A stretch of 64,000 bases of DNA from Theristus sp. LFF4_11. Taxonomy: Eukaryota > Nematoda > Chromadorea > Monhysterida > Xyalidae. This document shows, one piece after another, positions 11,421 to 25,783 of the stretch. The stretch spans positions 1-64,000 of the forward strand of contig JASANC010001934.1 in the NCBI GenBank assembly GCA_030248135.1, read 5' to 3'. Numbering within the stretch: the first letter of the stretch is position 1; each line of letters starts with the position of its first letter. The translations under genes and the position numbers were made by a program. The notes under the pieces were generated by a model. The model was not told the origin of the DNA. It did no database searches and saw only the letters and a program-made list of their open reading frames with translations.

Positions 11421-14400
11421 TAGAACTCCCTAATGCAATCTGACAACAACTCAATAAAGTTGTCCGCTCTTCAGTTTTAAGTCAGTTTTCATAATGTCTC
11501 AAAATCAATTTCTTTGTTAACTTGACTAGAGCAGTCAACTCACAAAAATGTGCGGAGCTTTTCACCTTTGAACAGGGCTATAGAGATTTTAAATATTGCG
11601 TGAACCGCATGCTCATTGTGAATCGTGTAATTTCATCCTATTCTTGAATACACTGATTGATACTGTCTGTCTTCGAATGACGATATTCTATGCTACATGC
11701 ACGATCTATCTCAGTAATGGGTCATCTGTCATTGCATCTCCATTTTGATCAAGTTGTTCCGCGCCAAAATCGCAATGAATATATGTGTCACTCGAAGTGC
11801 ATATCCTAAAACCGTGCTACTGTATTTTGATACGCATATTCGCGGTGCTACAAATGGCTCAAGAATCGTGTGCTAATGAAATATGGCTTGTATGTTCATG
11901 TACATGTATATGCATGATCATATGGTCGATTTCGCGGTTGCATGCCATTAGCATCTTATCCCAGATAGGCACATCCTTGGCCCACATTTTTCGTTTGAAA
12001 AACTACCAAAAGCCGTATAAATGACTACATTTTGCTCAAAAGCATGTCCGCTAAACGCAAACCAATAAGAAATCGTTATTTTCCGTCAGTAATATACACA
12101 TGCGCATGATTACATAGTCATGAGTCTACTGGGAGAGCTAAGGCATGTCTGAGATACAATATCCAAAAGGAACTATTGTACGTGTACATTATGCATTGTT
12201 GCTGCTGAACGATTTGAAATCAAGGCATCTGTCGTTATGGTGCTGATTAGAAGAAGTTGTATTAACAGACACAGTTTTATTTTTAAGCGTATTTTCGCTA
12301 TATTTTGAGCGGAATAAATTGAATACTTGACTTGGCGCAGCTCTGTTCTCGCACGCATTATAATTGCTGTATCCCAAGCTAAACAGTGGTTAGCATACCC
12401 AGCGGGTTAATGCAATAACAATTTATGTCGATGCTACATGTACATGAACATGCGGTGTCTTTTTCCATGCGATGGATTTTGCTGTTGACAATGCACATAC
12501 AGACAACATTGCAATGTGATAACACCCAAATGCTGTTAACCGCTTTAGTGAGATACACGGCCTCCGGCAAAGACACGCAAGCTAAGTACTACAGTATGCT
12601 TACCAGCTTGGTTTACGGTGCATGTAATTTTGCATACAGGGGGCGATGCTTGTGATTAGACACGACTATAAGCAGACACGATGATTTCTGACAATTGTTG
12701 TTACAAGCACATTATATGTTTGTTAGTGCACGGCCACATGTCTCGCTGCTTGTACTCTGTGCGACTGCGTGCGTCTCTGTAGGCAGTAATTAGCGACTGC
12801 CCCATCTTGTCAGTGCCACTGAATTTTTAAGCACAACAAAGATGCATGGCGCCTTTTTCTTTTAGCACCGTTTTGTTTTGCGATCCATATAGGGAATCAG
12901 AATCATGCATATCCCCGCCTTCGGTCATGCGGTCGTCGTACACAACAGCTTTCGCGTTTGACATGCTTGAATTCGGTTAGAGCTGCTGTGATAACGGCAT
13001 AATGAGATTACAAGGTTCGCACGGAAACAATATTACATGTTTATGACAGCAACGATCATCGGCACCACTGCTGCCATTTCTGCGTTGTATGTTTCTCTGG
13101 CGGTGGTATTATTATTGAGTTTACCGGAATGTTTACTGTTGATATAAGCGTCTTAAAAGTTTCTACTCAGGAGATGCTTGCTTACGCAGTTTTGTGAACA
13201 AGAACTAAGGAAGTACTGTATTCTTTCATTGCCAATATTTTTATGGTGTATTTTTTACAAAGCCGGTTGATAATTACTTCTTTAATACTATTAGTTCAGT
13301 TGCTTTTGATTATTTTAATTCTGTGCGTTTTAGAGTGTAAAAATTTTGACGAAAATATAGGAGCAGTCTTGTGCATGTGTGCAACGTGTTATCTGACAGC
13401 TAGTGTCCGCCCCTCACTCAGCAGCTCACACCTCAACATAAATTCAGTACTCTCTTTTCTCACATGATCCGGCATATTGTGTGCTTTTATAGCTTCAATA
13501 CCAAACATGGTGTAAGTGAACTTGTTAACAACAGTAAATGTACAACTGAGCGCATCTCTGATGCCCAAGCCCGTATATCGAAGAGACCAACGGAGCTTCC
13601 GGCTCGTTTGCGTCTAAATGTCATGTAAATTCTGGTGCGTCCGTTCATGTGCAAATGTGTGAGCAATGCAAAGCAAAGCACGATGTATCGCTGAACTGAC
13701 ATGAACATGCAATGAGATAAGTGCAATAGAGATGCCAGCACTATCGCCTGCGTACCATCGGCTCGTTAGTGATCGTTTCAAGCTATCCGATTTTCAATGT
13801 ATCAAACACATACAGAGTAACTTTGGCTGACTAGCAAGTTTCCCTGCGACTGCAACTTTCACACGCCGTTTAGTTTTCATGCTCGTTTTTTGTGCCGCTT
13901 TCTGGCATTTGACTATATAAAACTAGGGTGGCCGTTAAATTTGGCGGCTATTGCCAGCAGTCAGCGGCGTCTTTTTAAACGTAGACGCATAGCGTATCGT
14001 TCACATAACTTTCAGTGGTGCTACGGGTGACAATACAATAGTTTGCTTGATTTCGTTGCATGATACACAGATGTAATTTTATCTACAGTGGTGTACACTG
14101 ATGTCCGTATCAGTCACCGAAATAAAAACAGCTAAAGACCAAAGCATCTAAAATTAATTTAAAATTTTTTCATCGGTTAATCATTTACCCACAAATACGT
14201 AAATTTGCTATTACGAATTGGATTGTCAAACAGAAAAATCCAAGAGACCTTTTCAAATATACAAAAAGTTTTTAAAGAGCTAAAATGTAACAAAAACAAG
14301 TCTTGATAGGTAAAAAAGGCACTGATAGGCAAGTTATGGACATCTTCCCCATATGCTAGAAGCTGTTGAACGGCAATGAACAACATTCATGTAAAAATGT

Positions 14401-17023
14401 AACTTAAACATTAGCACTTTTTTGTGTCGTTCATCGTCAGTATTACTTACTTTTGCTTGTTGTGGTTCTCATTATATGAACTTTTGAAATAAATACTTGA
14501 GTTACAGTCTAGTGAGTGATACACGTGAATCAGACAGAACAGGCTACAAATAAAATGAAAGAGAGGGCGACAGCTAACGTATACATGTACAGGTATGTAC
14601 ATACATGTAGTCCGCGTGTGTAATCTTCAGTTTCTCTCGATTGCTTTACAGCCTTTACATTTGATCTAGTGTGGTTGTGGTGAGACTGAAAGCTTGAACA
14701 AACAACGAGACCTATATGTTTGTAAGCTATCATCTAGATTGAAAGAGAGACGACCTTGTTCCTGAGTGAGCTGCCATTGCAAGAGATATGCAAATTGATA
14801 CGGTATTTATGAAGAATGCAACAGACGGACAGAGTGTGTTTGTGCGAAACCGAGTGAGGTATTATTGACACAGCACTGACTGCAGACATAGATCGCGATA
14901 ACTATTACAAGTAGCTGGTACATAGATTTTCGAGCCTTTGAACATATTATTCCATTGGATGACATGTACTGTTGTATTCGCTGAGAGAGCGGTGTGAGTT
15001 TGCAAAATAAACAAAATGCTAATACAATGTATGTTTTCAATAGTTGTTATTATACGCGTTCGTGTCACTTGCATATCCATTGCTGGATTGGATACTGCGA
15101 TCGCTGGTAGGTTGCATTGTCAACAGAAAATGAAGAACTGACCAAGCAGAACAAGTACAAACACGAGCAGCTTTAAGTCGCTCTAATAGTTTGCAACCGC
15201 AAAAACGTGTGCTTCACGTGCGTATTATACGTGTAGTTGCTTTGTTTCAAGCAAGGTTTACTGTATGAGTCAATGTAATGGTTTCAACTGACAGTTATTT
15301 TCTCGTCTTTGACGGTTGTTTTTTGGCCAAATTATGATTGAACAAGAAATGTTTTGGCTTATACGTTTTACTGGCAACAGCGCACCAGGCAATTTTACGG
15401 TGAAAGATTCAAGCCAAAAAGACTTGTTCTTTATGCCGACTATTGTCCCTATGTCAAACACAGTACAATGCAAAGCGAGACCTCACATGAAAAATTGGAT
15501 TTGCTCAAATAACTGCTTCGTACTTTCATGAAGTAGTCTCACTAACTCAATTATGATCATCGGCGGTCCCATCCAACTCAAAAAGAAAAAAAATATTTTT
15601 ATCAATTATCGTTCACTCTCACTGCAGTTAACTTTGTCAAAATTTGGTTTTTCAGAAAATGTGTGCATGTGAAAGTTCTGAAAGGGCAAAGTAACAAAAG
15701 CAAGTGTAGTTTTCCCACAAACTCTGCCAATGCTAAATGTAGTTAAATGGTCGTGTATATCATTTGTCCTTGTAAATTTCATAATATGAGTTGTTAGTCA
15801 TCTTTTCATAATAACTTTATTTATCGACCGTCTTCTATTGTCATGTACTTATTGATATGCAAAATAAAGAATACATAAAAAGAAATAACATGTACCTTAT
15901 GTTCGTGAAGACTAAGGAAAACTGCCCAGACTACATCACAGCATACAAAGTAACTGCGAATATGCGAACACACACCACCACCACCACTATAATTCAAAAG
16001 TATTTTTAGGTTTTGATGATTTGTGTGTGTGTGACAAATGATGACGGATCACATGCGTAAGTCACACCTTCTTCTGCATATTAGTTACCAGTGTATTTGA
16101 GGTACACGGCTCTTGTCATCATTACCCATTTATATACTTTGTTCGGCAACTGAAAAACGAATTACCTTGTAGCGTCCAAGAAGTCGAGGTTAAACTATTG
16201 ACAGTACAGTATATTATTATTAGTAAAGCATTTATCGCAGGATGTGCTATTTTGTCAATTCCCAACGGCAATGAGTATGAATGAATATTGAAGATGCTAA
16301 CACATGTTACATGCATGTACCTATTTGTGCATGCGTGAGGACATTGCTGAAACATGCACAAAAAGCATGTGCTCTGTATCTCTGAAGTTTTTCTCAATGA
16401 CGTTATGTTAGTTTACCTCAACGACCGTGTTACACCACATAAATTATTACTAAACGCCACGTAATATGACTTTTCTCATTGATAAACTACTAAATCACAA
16501 AATGCCTAAATAACATAATCAGCATTAGGCATCAGCGCGATATTGTGTCGGGTCAGCAGCAGTGTGAACATACATGTAAAGTTTTTAAATTTTTTTCGAG
16601 TGCAAATGGATGGGTGAACACTTGAGTTTTCTCATGTGCCACTATATCTATTCTTCATCATCAACATGTGCGGACTTGAACAGTCATCCCATTTCAGGTG
16701 AAAACCAATCCATCACACTGATTGTCTATAGTCCGATTTCTTGTCCGTTAGAATTGGCCAAACGTTTCGGCATTTGACTGTATAGACTATTCAAGAAACC
16801 CTTGCATTTTTTTTGTTGCATTCGTCGTCGCAACGCAACATTTCATAACAGTAAAGTTTATCTGGTTTTACTCGCAGCAGTTACACTACTGTTTACGTTG
16901 CCTAACAACGTTTTTTCTTTGATTCAAATTTTTAAACAAAAAAGTTGTTGTTTCACAAGAGTACTGTAACATACTGCAAATCCCAAAAACGTTCATATAA
17001 TCTTTAGTCCATTTTATATTTTA
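11421..17023. other. Intergenic sequence, nothing recognised
   Basis: About 5.6 kb of AT-rich DNA. All reading frames are under 100 codons, and none has a recognisable domain or a neighbouring exon. ACATGTAC/TACATGTA palindromes are frequent. Confidence 0.55.
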
Positions 17024-18003
17024 CAGGGTGTGTCCCAAAAAACATAACAAGTAAATGGCTCGTGCGGCCGACTGGTTGCACGTGAAGCCATGAAATTTAA
17101 AACACTTCTAGAACTAAGCTACATATTTTTTGTGTTTAATTTTTATCCCGAAATTTTACTTTTTCAAAGATATTTCAACAGAAATTCGTAAAAACTCAAA
17201 AGTCACTAAAATTCAGCATTTTGACTCAAAATAAACATCATTGTCGTCATCAAAATTTTCAGCTGGCAGTGGCACAAGGTCACCTTAATCTTCACTGATA
17301 GCATCATGTTCATCCTCTCGGCCCTTCAGTTTCAATTTTCCCAGTTGTGAAATGTGTTTTCCGTTGTTCTCAATGTTTGTCGACACTCGATGTTTGAAAT
17401 TGATAGTGCGCGACAGCGCGAGTGGCTGTCGGCGTCGTTCGGTGGCCACTGGATTGGCCGCAGGGGCAGAAATGAAAGGCCCAAGAGGAGTCTGGACCTC
17501 AAGCCTTTTGACTTCTGGGTTTGGGGAACATCTGACGGATATTGTGTAACGTACGGCGTCTACCATTGCAGCGGTGTGCAAGAAATCAACGATTATCGGG
17601 CGCTGCACCAGAAAGTGATCAGTTTCAAACATGTTCAAAGGTCGTCGTTCATTGAGAACAATGGAAAACACATTGAGCAGTCGAGAAAAATGAAACCGAA
17701 CGGCCGAGAGGATGAACATGATGACATCAGCAAACAAGAAGCTGATGATAAACTTGTGCTACTGCCAGATGAGAATCTCGATGACGACAATGATGTTTAT
17801 CTTGAGTAAAAAAGATGAATTTAATTGATTTTTGCGTTTTTACGTAATTCTGCAAAAATATTTTGAAAAAGTGGAATTTCGGGATAAAAATTGAACATAA
17901 AAAATGTGTACCTTAGTTCTAAGTGTTTCAAATTTCATGGCTTCACCTGCAACTAGTCGGCCGCACGGGCCATTTACTTTTGTTATGTTTTTGGGACACC
18001 CTG
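17024..18003. mobile_element. Snap-back mariner element (two inverted 3' ends)
   Basis: Ends TA-CAGGGTGTGTCCCAAAAA and TTTTTGGGACACCCTG-TA show a TA target. Both arms, not just the termini, are inverted copies. The right arm encodes the transposase tail on + (IENNGKHIEQ, PDENLDDDNDVYLE, ending about 17809). The left arm encodes the same tail on - (IENNGKHISQ, LPAENFDDDNDVYFE, near 17420-17235). The element is therefore two head-to-head copies of the 3' third of a mariner, without a 5' end or catalytic core. Confidence 0.82.
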
Positions 18004-21000
18004 TACATGTAAAATACATTAACTGTCCGTTTGTCCGTTTTCGGAAAAGTATGATCATTTGCAATATCATCATTCCATGGGAAGTATATTCGTGAAAATA
18101 ACGCATCATAACGGGTTGTAAGAGCTTGCTTCTGCATATGTTTATTAAAGTGCAGACGACATGTCTGTGTGCATGCATCAGTTTTCAATATACAATCATT
18201 ACACAAGGCCATTCATGTTGTATTCCAACAGTAATAAGTCAAGTTATCAATCCATTGCATGTCAACATGACATGTTTGTATAGGACATGCATGTATCAAC
18301 ACAATTCAAATGTTACACGTGTTTTCGCACCATGTGTTACGCGTCTGTATGCGCACAATGTAATACCATACAGACGAGTACAAAATGCAATCACATTATG
18401 GTGTAAAAATATCACCATATACTAACCATCCACCAACAATATATGCTGTAAACCTATGCATTGACGCGGTGTAACCATTACAACAAAATGATCTCGACAT
18501 CTAACCCGTCCACCCGGCTGTCATCAATAGACATGTCATTATTCATAAATGACAGGCAACCATCAGAGAAGCCATTAGCGATCGTTTTTTATGATACACG
18601 AGTCGTGTACACACATGTGCATGTACGTATACTACAGTACGGAAATTTATATCATGCATGCGGGAAACATACTCCGCCTGTTTGTCCAGTTCTCCATTTT
18701 TTTTATTTTTTTTGCTGATACAAAAAAAGTTAATCGAAACACGAGTACCTAGTTTCTGTACTTATTACCACCAAAACTTGACTTGTGTCGTAACTGAGAA
18801 AGCTGTGGAAGATTCAACTGGAATAATCCCATTTACTTTTTACAGAAACAATCAGTGATCACTTTGTTGTGCTGTTCGTCTTTTCCAAAACACATCACTG
18901 CTATCCATTTGCATGCATGATACTTCGTCTGGATGCCTGTACATTTACTCATTAAAGTAATGTAACTGCAGCTTTATCCACTGCTAAAATGCGCACACAA
19001 CGTATTTTATTTTGAAGACCAAAACAGTTAATGCATTCTCACGGTCAAACTTGTAAATGTACAGTATTCATGCTGCTAAGTGTCATTTCTTGTAAAATCG
19101 CTTGATTTGTGCTGACATTTACATGCATTTTGCCTTTCATTGACAAATCTATTTTTCAAAATAAAGCAAATATGTCATGTTATACTTAAGTTATATTGTC
19201 AACCGTATGAACTGCAACAGTATCACTCAAGCTAGCAGTTGAATTGCTGCTCAAAGTTTCCGTGTAAAATAGTCACAACAGGAAAAGTCAAAATTACATA
19301 TTTATTGTGCAATATAAATATCAGGTGTTGTGTGCACGTGTATGTGTTTGCATGTGCATACATCTACACAGCTAGGCTAGCTACACACACAGCTACACAG
19401 CCATTAATGCCTAACACTCAACAGCAAAACAACGTTGGGCATTAATCATCGAAGAAACACCTGCTCTCCGTGGTGGTACAAACATTTCCTCAAAATGTAC
19501 CTCAGTTAATTTGCAACAAAATATGCATTACAACCAGCTAGTAAAACAACTACAAAATCCTTGACCGTTTTGACATTAACTGGTCGAAAAAGAATAGCCG
19601 ACAAAGTTGCCGCCACATAAAAAAATTATTTTGCTAGAAAACAGAAATAAGAAACGATTTTTCTGTAATAAAGAAACACCACTATAAATCGTACGGCTAG
19701 ATATTCACCTTCCCGGATACGCACTGCGCATCATAATTGGGCTGAACATCCTATTATTAGTAACAAAAGCGGATAGTCAGTACCCTGAATTGCAACGTGA
19801 TGAAAAGAACCGGATTCATGAAGCCATCTAGCTCGGAGTCCAGCTGTTGCTTCTACCATGTCACGATTACACTCGTGTGCCATGTTCACTGCTTCCGATA
19901 TGATATCTGATTATTCTATTTGATTCGAAAGCACTAATATAATAGGTTTATAACGGATGATGCCGCTATGTAGAAAGCAAATCATTTGTTAACACGACTA
20001 CAGTATGATTATCATATTTGTACCTTAACGGCCAGGAACAAACGGCTACGAGAACAAAAGAGGATGGGGATTGAATATCAAGCTTCATGTACCAAATAGC
20101 GCAGAAATATACAGAAATATATTTCTCATAAGTCTCGAAGCCATACCACAGCGGTTCCATGAACTGCACAAAAACGTGTACATGTACGCATGAACATATT
20201 TGTAGTAATTTACACACTAAGCACAGAGACATCCTCGTGTACGGGCATGTTGTTATCACTAATGGATTTAACAACGTGCACGGCCGTTCTGTTAGTCACT
20301 GTGAAGAGAGACATCGCGTCGATTTGTGAAAACGGTGTAATTATATGTACGGATCCGTGCGCGACCAAACAAGCGTAAACCGTCGCACATGTTTATAATC
20401 ATAGTCATACACGTAGTAAATAGTTGAAACATGCACACTGATACAGAGATATATGACCATAATGCGCATTTTTGCCGCCATTTGCGTTCTTTACATGAAC
20501 AGAGATACAGATAACGGCAATCTACCAAAAAACTATGTTGTGTGTATGTGTATCTTTTAGTAACCATAGATCCCCGCCTCGTTTAAGTTCAATTTGTATC
20601 GCGTCCAAGGATCATTAAAAGACATCCATTTCTGAACTTGAGAATCGCCATCACCCCATTACCTCCTTCGGTGCATGTGGGTGCAAATTACCGTACCGAG
20701 TACACATACATCTCAATTATATTATTGCATGTGTTTTGCATGGTGTGTCACATGATCTTCCTGTGCTACGTCACCTATTTTAAGGACGATGATTATACGG
20801 TATAACACACAGTTGTTTGACCCAGAACAGTCGCATGCAGACTATTACACCATGCATCCTCCAAATTTTTAACAAAAACAGCCTTATCAATTAGTCAGAC
20901 GATGCGATAATGACTATGGGTGTACAGGCCATCCGTGCAAAACTTTATTTAGAAAATTCCATTTGACGTCGGTTGCGTATCGGTAGTTGTATGCCCGGTC

Positions 21001-24000
21001 TTCTGCTGACCACTTCAGACTTCACTAATGTGTCGTTTTAAATTCTTTGTGCATGTCCGAAAAATAAATGCGTATGTAAACACGTATAATAGGGTATGTG
21101 ATACAGAATCCTGTCGCTTCAGAATTCACGAACACTTAAGACTCATCCCTAAAAATTTATCCAAGAAAGTGGTGTACATGCCAAATCAAAATAGCCGTAA
21201 TCATAATCTTCTGTGTACATATCAGACACCGCCATATGTCTCATTTGTGCATGTGTATATACGTACCGTACCCGGGTCTAAAGTATGTGCTCATTGTTCT
21301 GTTCAAAGGTTCATGTCCATCTCTGCCACTTATACTCACTTAACCACGCTTACATACATAAAAGACAACATAAGCGGTATTATAGAGGCCACAGGAATTT
21401 GTCTAAAATGCAGAAATTAAGACATATCGTAAATAATCTTGTTCACATTTGTTGTTATTATGTTAAATCCCATGACAAGAGAATAAAAGGACCCCTGTAT
21501 AGATCAATCCGTAGTTGGAGACATACAATGTACATGTCGTTTAGATACAACGTTTATAATACAATGAAGCAGACATTATTGTCCGAAAGATGATACGAAA
21601 ATTATTTTTACATACATGTGCATGCAGTTTCTCATATCGAGATTTTTATATATGCAGCTCACCGGGAATACATGGCAAGAGCTGCTAATAGCGCACTTAA
21701 GCCCATGTAAGTGGCCACACTTGAGCTACCCACAGCCGTGGAATCGTCAATCAAAACAGAATAACTGAAGCGACTATATCACTCCTGATATCTGTATTCC
21801 TGCACGCGGTGAACCTGAACCTCAAATGGCATTTACGCTGGATGGTGTATGCATAGTACATTAAGATATATACTTCACAAGTATTATCTACAAATCAGTA
21901 GCAGAGATCAAAATCCAGGGAATAATGTCAAACATTAATTGGTGCAAATCTCATCTGTTCCGGTTATTATGCATGTACAATGTAATTGTATGTGCATTAC
22001 GTTGAATACAATCTAAATTTCAACAACAATAACAATGGTTCCCTGACAACATCTAGTCTCAACAAGGTTAACTCATCTGACGGCTTCTGGCGCCAGAAAA
22101 TTTGTAGTAGCCAAAACAAATTTGTTACCTGTGCAGCAGGTGGTCATGTGAGCATAGCCCCTCCCTTCCAATAAAGTTGTGCAACACCCTGCTAGTGCGT
22201 ACTCACTACAGTCCCCCTCGAACAATAATGATCGCCTATTGTAAAAAAGTCAGCTATCAATAAAACAATCGGAATACGCTCAACGCTACTGCTTTTTCAA
22301 CCCATCTCAGTTGCTGTTACGAAATTCCTGCCGTGCGATTCATTAATGTCATGTCTTATGCACATGAGCACTGTCCCGAGGATCATGCACCTATCATTTA
22401 TTTTTCTGCTCCAAGGGGATCCGCCCCTGCATTTCGAAGCTGTGCAGTTTCAAATCGCTTCACACAGTTCACTTGCTATTGTTTACAAGAAAAAGAGAGC
22501 ACTTCTCAGACAATTTACCATCTCTGTCATTACAATAATGAGTGAGTAGTAGTTACGACTTTCCACATGTGACCCCCTGTGGTAAACACGTTTCCGACGA
22601 AAACTGTCATCTGATACAGTAAATATCTCTGTTCCCGGCCTGCTGGGGCTACTGACTCGTGTCCTCGTAATTACTAGGCAAATGCTGTCAGATAATGGTC
22701 TTTGTTTTTATTTGCCTTAAGTAATCTTTGTCTTAAACATGGATGAAATGGACGTGAGAGTCAAATTTCTCAACCGGATTTCTGAAGTGCCGACGAGCTT
22801 AACGTCTCATACAAAGTTGATCCAACAGCACCAGTCTCCCTGCTATGATTCTGCAGTGATAAACCCACAAAACCAGCTTTTTGTCATTTTGTAATTAATT
22901 TCTACGTCTGTCACTTTGGCTGATACCGTCAGTGTAGTATTTCTTTCTGTAGAAAGCGATGCAGAAACATGTTGGAAAATTTCACAAAAGGAAATCAAGA
23001 AACTTAAGAAAAGCTGAAGTAGTTTTTCGTCATGCGTAATCACTTCTGATCCTCATTTGTTACCATTTACATGTTTTGAAATGGTACGTTAGTTACAGGA
23101 CGTGTAGCTTTTGTGTGAATCAGTCTCCCATAAGTGCAGCACATGAAATATGGTTGTGCAGCAGCAGCAGTTACTGTGTAAATGTTGTTGTAAACCGGTC
23201 GTGTTCATAAATCAGTTTTGGGGTATTTTTGAGTGACAAGTTTTGTTCAACATGGGCTTCCTCTTTCAGTAATCCGCGTTGTATCGTAATGCCCGTTGTT
23301 AATCAACAACCATAGTCATGCAAGAGCGAGCAATTTGGCTTTCGGTATGATTATAGAGACTAACTTTATAAACGGTTAATATCGCCACTAAATCTAGTTT
23401 GGTGTCCTACGGTAGGTGCCGTATGTGGGTATTATTTCTCGTTCAGCCTCATGCCTCCTTTTACATGCCCGTGGCTTGTGTGCACATAAGCAGAAATAAT
23501 CACTTATAATGCCAGGTAGCCAGACATATAAGCGGACCAAAAGTCACCTATAGCTACCAAAATGTATCAGCTATTCAACCGATTGCTAAAATCTAGTCAG
23601 GTATAGCAATCGACGCTATTGTACATGTATTATTGTCACCAATACAAATTGGCATGTCGAATGCACAATGTACATGTAAACGCATATACAGCTCAATGGT
23701 CACAGAAAACTATGGAGGCAGTCGGGTTATTAACGCGGTGTATATTCAGATATGACGAGATTGCGTATATTTTGTCGGCAACCACGGCGATTAGTTTATA
23801 CGATGTCTAGTGACGCGAATAAAGGCTCTCATTTGACCATGCTGGTCGCATGACTACTCTGAGCAATTCAAAAATGTTAGCAACCCGAAAAGCGTACGGT
23901 AGAGCGCGCGGCTTCCCGCGGCGAAGGCTAGATAACTGATATCCGGTATCAAGCTCTTTGTTGCACTGCACCATTTGAACACATCTATGTTGTCTTCGTG

Positions 24001-25572
24001 TTGTTAAGTATCAAACTATATGGCAGTTCTTACATGTACTAGTTCACTGTGGCAGCAATGCAAAATACGGAACATTACACAATGCACACACACAGGCTTT
24101 TGTAATAATTAGTTTAGAATTTAAAATGTTATTTCCACTTCTTTCCCCATATGTTCGTCAGATACAGAATCGAACTTCACATCCATAAACAAATTACCAA
24201 TTCTGTTCTAAACCACAGCTTAAAAAGCACACAAAACGGCTGCAGTTGAATACTTTGCTTTCTATTGTATCTTACATGAAAGATTCAATTGTTTACGGTT
24301 TTCTAGCTGAAATCGTTAGGCACTCTCATTACCATATCCGTGTAGTTTCGCCATTTTCAAAAACTAAACATACTTGCTTGAACAACCAAACAGCGTATAC
24401 ACCACTGTTACTTGTACCGTGCTTAACTAATTCATCGACTATTAAAAAAATTTTGATGCTGGACCTGCGTATCTTTGTTTGAAGCTCATTCTGACGATAA
24501 ATAATAACCACCGACTTGCTATCGATACAAAGTGAAGCGTGGCCAATCAGAGTGTTTAGCTCCGCCCATCTGTAGTTGTGATTTGCCTCCCGCACGCTAG
24601 GCGACTTTCCATGCGTTTATCAAGTTATCCTTGTGATTGTTAATGGCAGATCATGTTTACATCGTGCACACATAAACCATGCCATGCTCAACCTTCTCTT
24701 GTTTTGTTTCCATGCATTGTGGAGTCAGCAATCGCGTGTGTCGCAAAATATCAATTTTTTCAAAAACTTTTTGGTTCCAATCTTTTTCAAATGCACATTA
24801 TCGATGCACATCAGAGCTCATTGACATTTATTCGTGATACTTGCCTATTTTAAGTGTATAATTTTTACTGAACATCAGTAGATTTTGCGCGGATACATCA
24901 GTTACAGACGTTGGTTTGTTGCGTGAAGTGGTGTTTGTTTATGTTCTCCGTTCATGTTCTTGTAATTCCTGATGTACGATTGTAATTCATAACCCTCATG
25001 CACAATACTGATTGTTTGGGATTTAGCCCGCCATTGATTTTTTTCCTCCTGACACAAATATAATCGAGATTAAGTTTACTGTTGGTCTTGATCATTATGT
25101 CATCGGCGCGTAATAAGTGGTTGCCCTAAATTTACTTGCAATCCTAATGCCCAACTTGAAACTGTGAAACTTGCTGCTCGTGTAGCTCTACTCTTCTTCT
25201 TCTCGTGTAGCAATTTGCATTTTTTCTTCCATTGACATTGCAAACGATCACACAAAGATTGTTTCTTTCAAATAAAAACAAATATTATTTTTTATTTTGG
25301 TCCCGAGACTCAATGCGCGCATAGATAGGTAAACAGTTTCTTACAAGACGCGGGAATTAAAAATTGGTAAAGTGGTCCGAGTCTCCTAACTGGGGACGGG
25401 TACACCTCTTAAGCCATTTTGAATTACCATTTAAAGATTGAAACTGGTTTTCTTTCTTCGTCTGAACACGCATTAAGTCGCAGAACCTAAAAAAATTAAT
25501 TTTATTAAAAATAATACAATCGCTTCAGCTCACAACCGAGATCAACCGAATCATCAAATTGTACAGAATCGA
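18004..25572. other. Intergenic region upstream of SIX3/6
   Basis: 7.6 kb without a recognisable gene. The frames up to 130 codons lack family signatures. Frequent TACATGTA, GCATGC and TGCATG words occur. A small inverted repeat (ATTAATGCC-AAC / GTT-GGCATTAAT) lies at about 19404-19446. Regulatory elements of SIX3/6 probably lie here, but none can be pointed to from one sequence. Confidence 0.5.
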
Positions 25573-25783
25573 ATGACAATGTGGATGCCAGGAAGAACGT
25601 TTCCGTCTACTGCGAGCCCCACATATGCTGCAAACAACAAGAACAATAACTCGAGCAGCTCAGTGCCAGCGGCTGCCGCGACAGCAGCGACAAGCACGGC
25701 AGCGGCTGTTCCGACAGCAACATCAACGGCAAACTGTGGCCCGACAACAAATGTTACACCTGCAGTCACAAACGCCACCACAG
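25573..25783 (+). CDS. SIX3/6: SIX3/6 exon 1: low-complexity N-terminus
   Basis: Encodes residues 1-70 plus one base. The stretch is Ala/Thr/Ser/Asn-rich without a domain. The donor ACAG|GTCAGT at 25783/25784 has a good consensus. The upstream sequence shows no TATA box I would defend. An 89-codon-scale antisense reading frame here is a shadow of the Ala-rich codons. Confidence 0.8.

Noticed and set aside
17285..17809. Two overlapping 150-codon genes on opposite strands
   Set aside because: They are the two inverted transposase tails of one snap-back mariner element.
25554..25781. Ala/Val-rich antisense frame opposite SIX3/6 exon 1
   Set aside because: Shadow of the GCN-rich coding strand.
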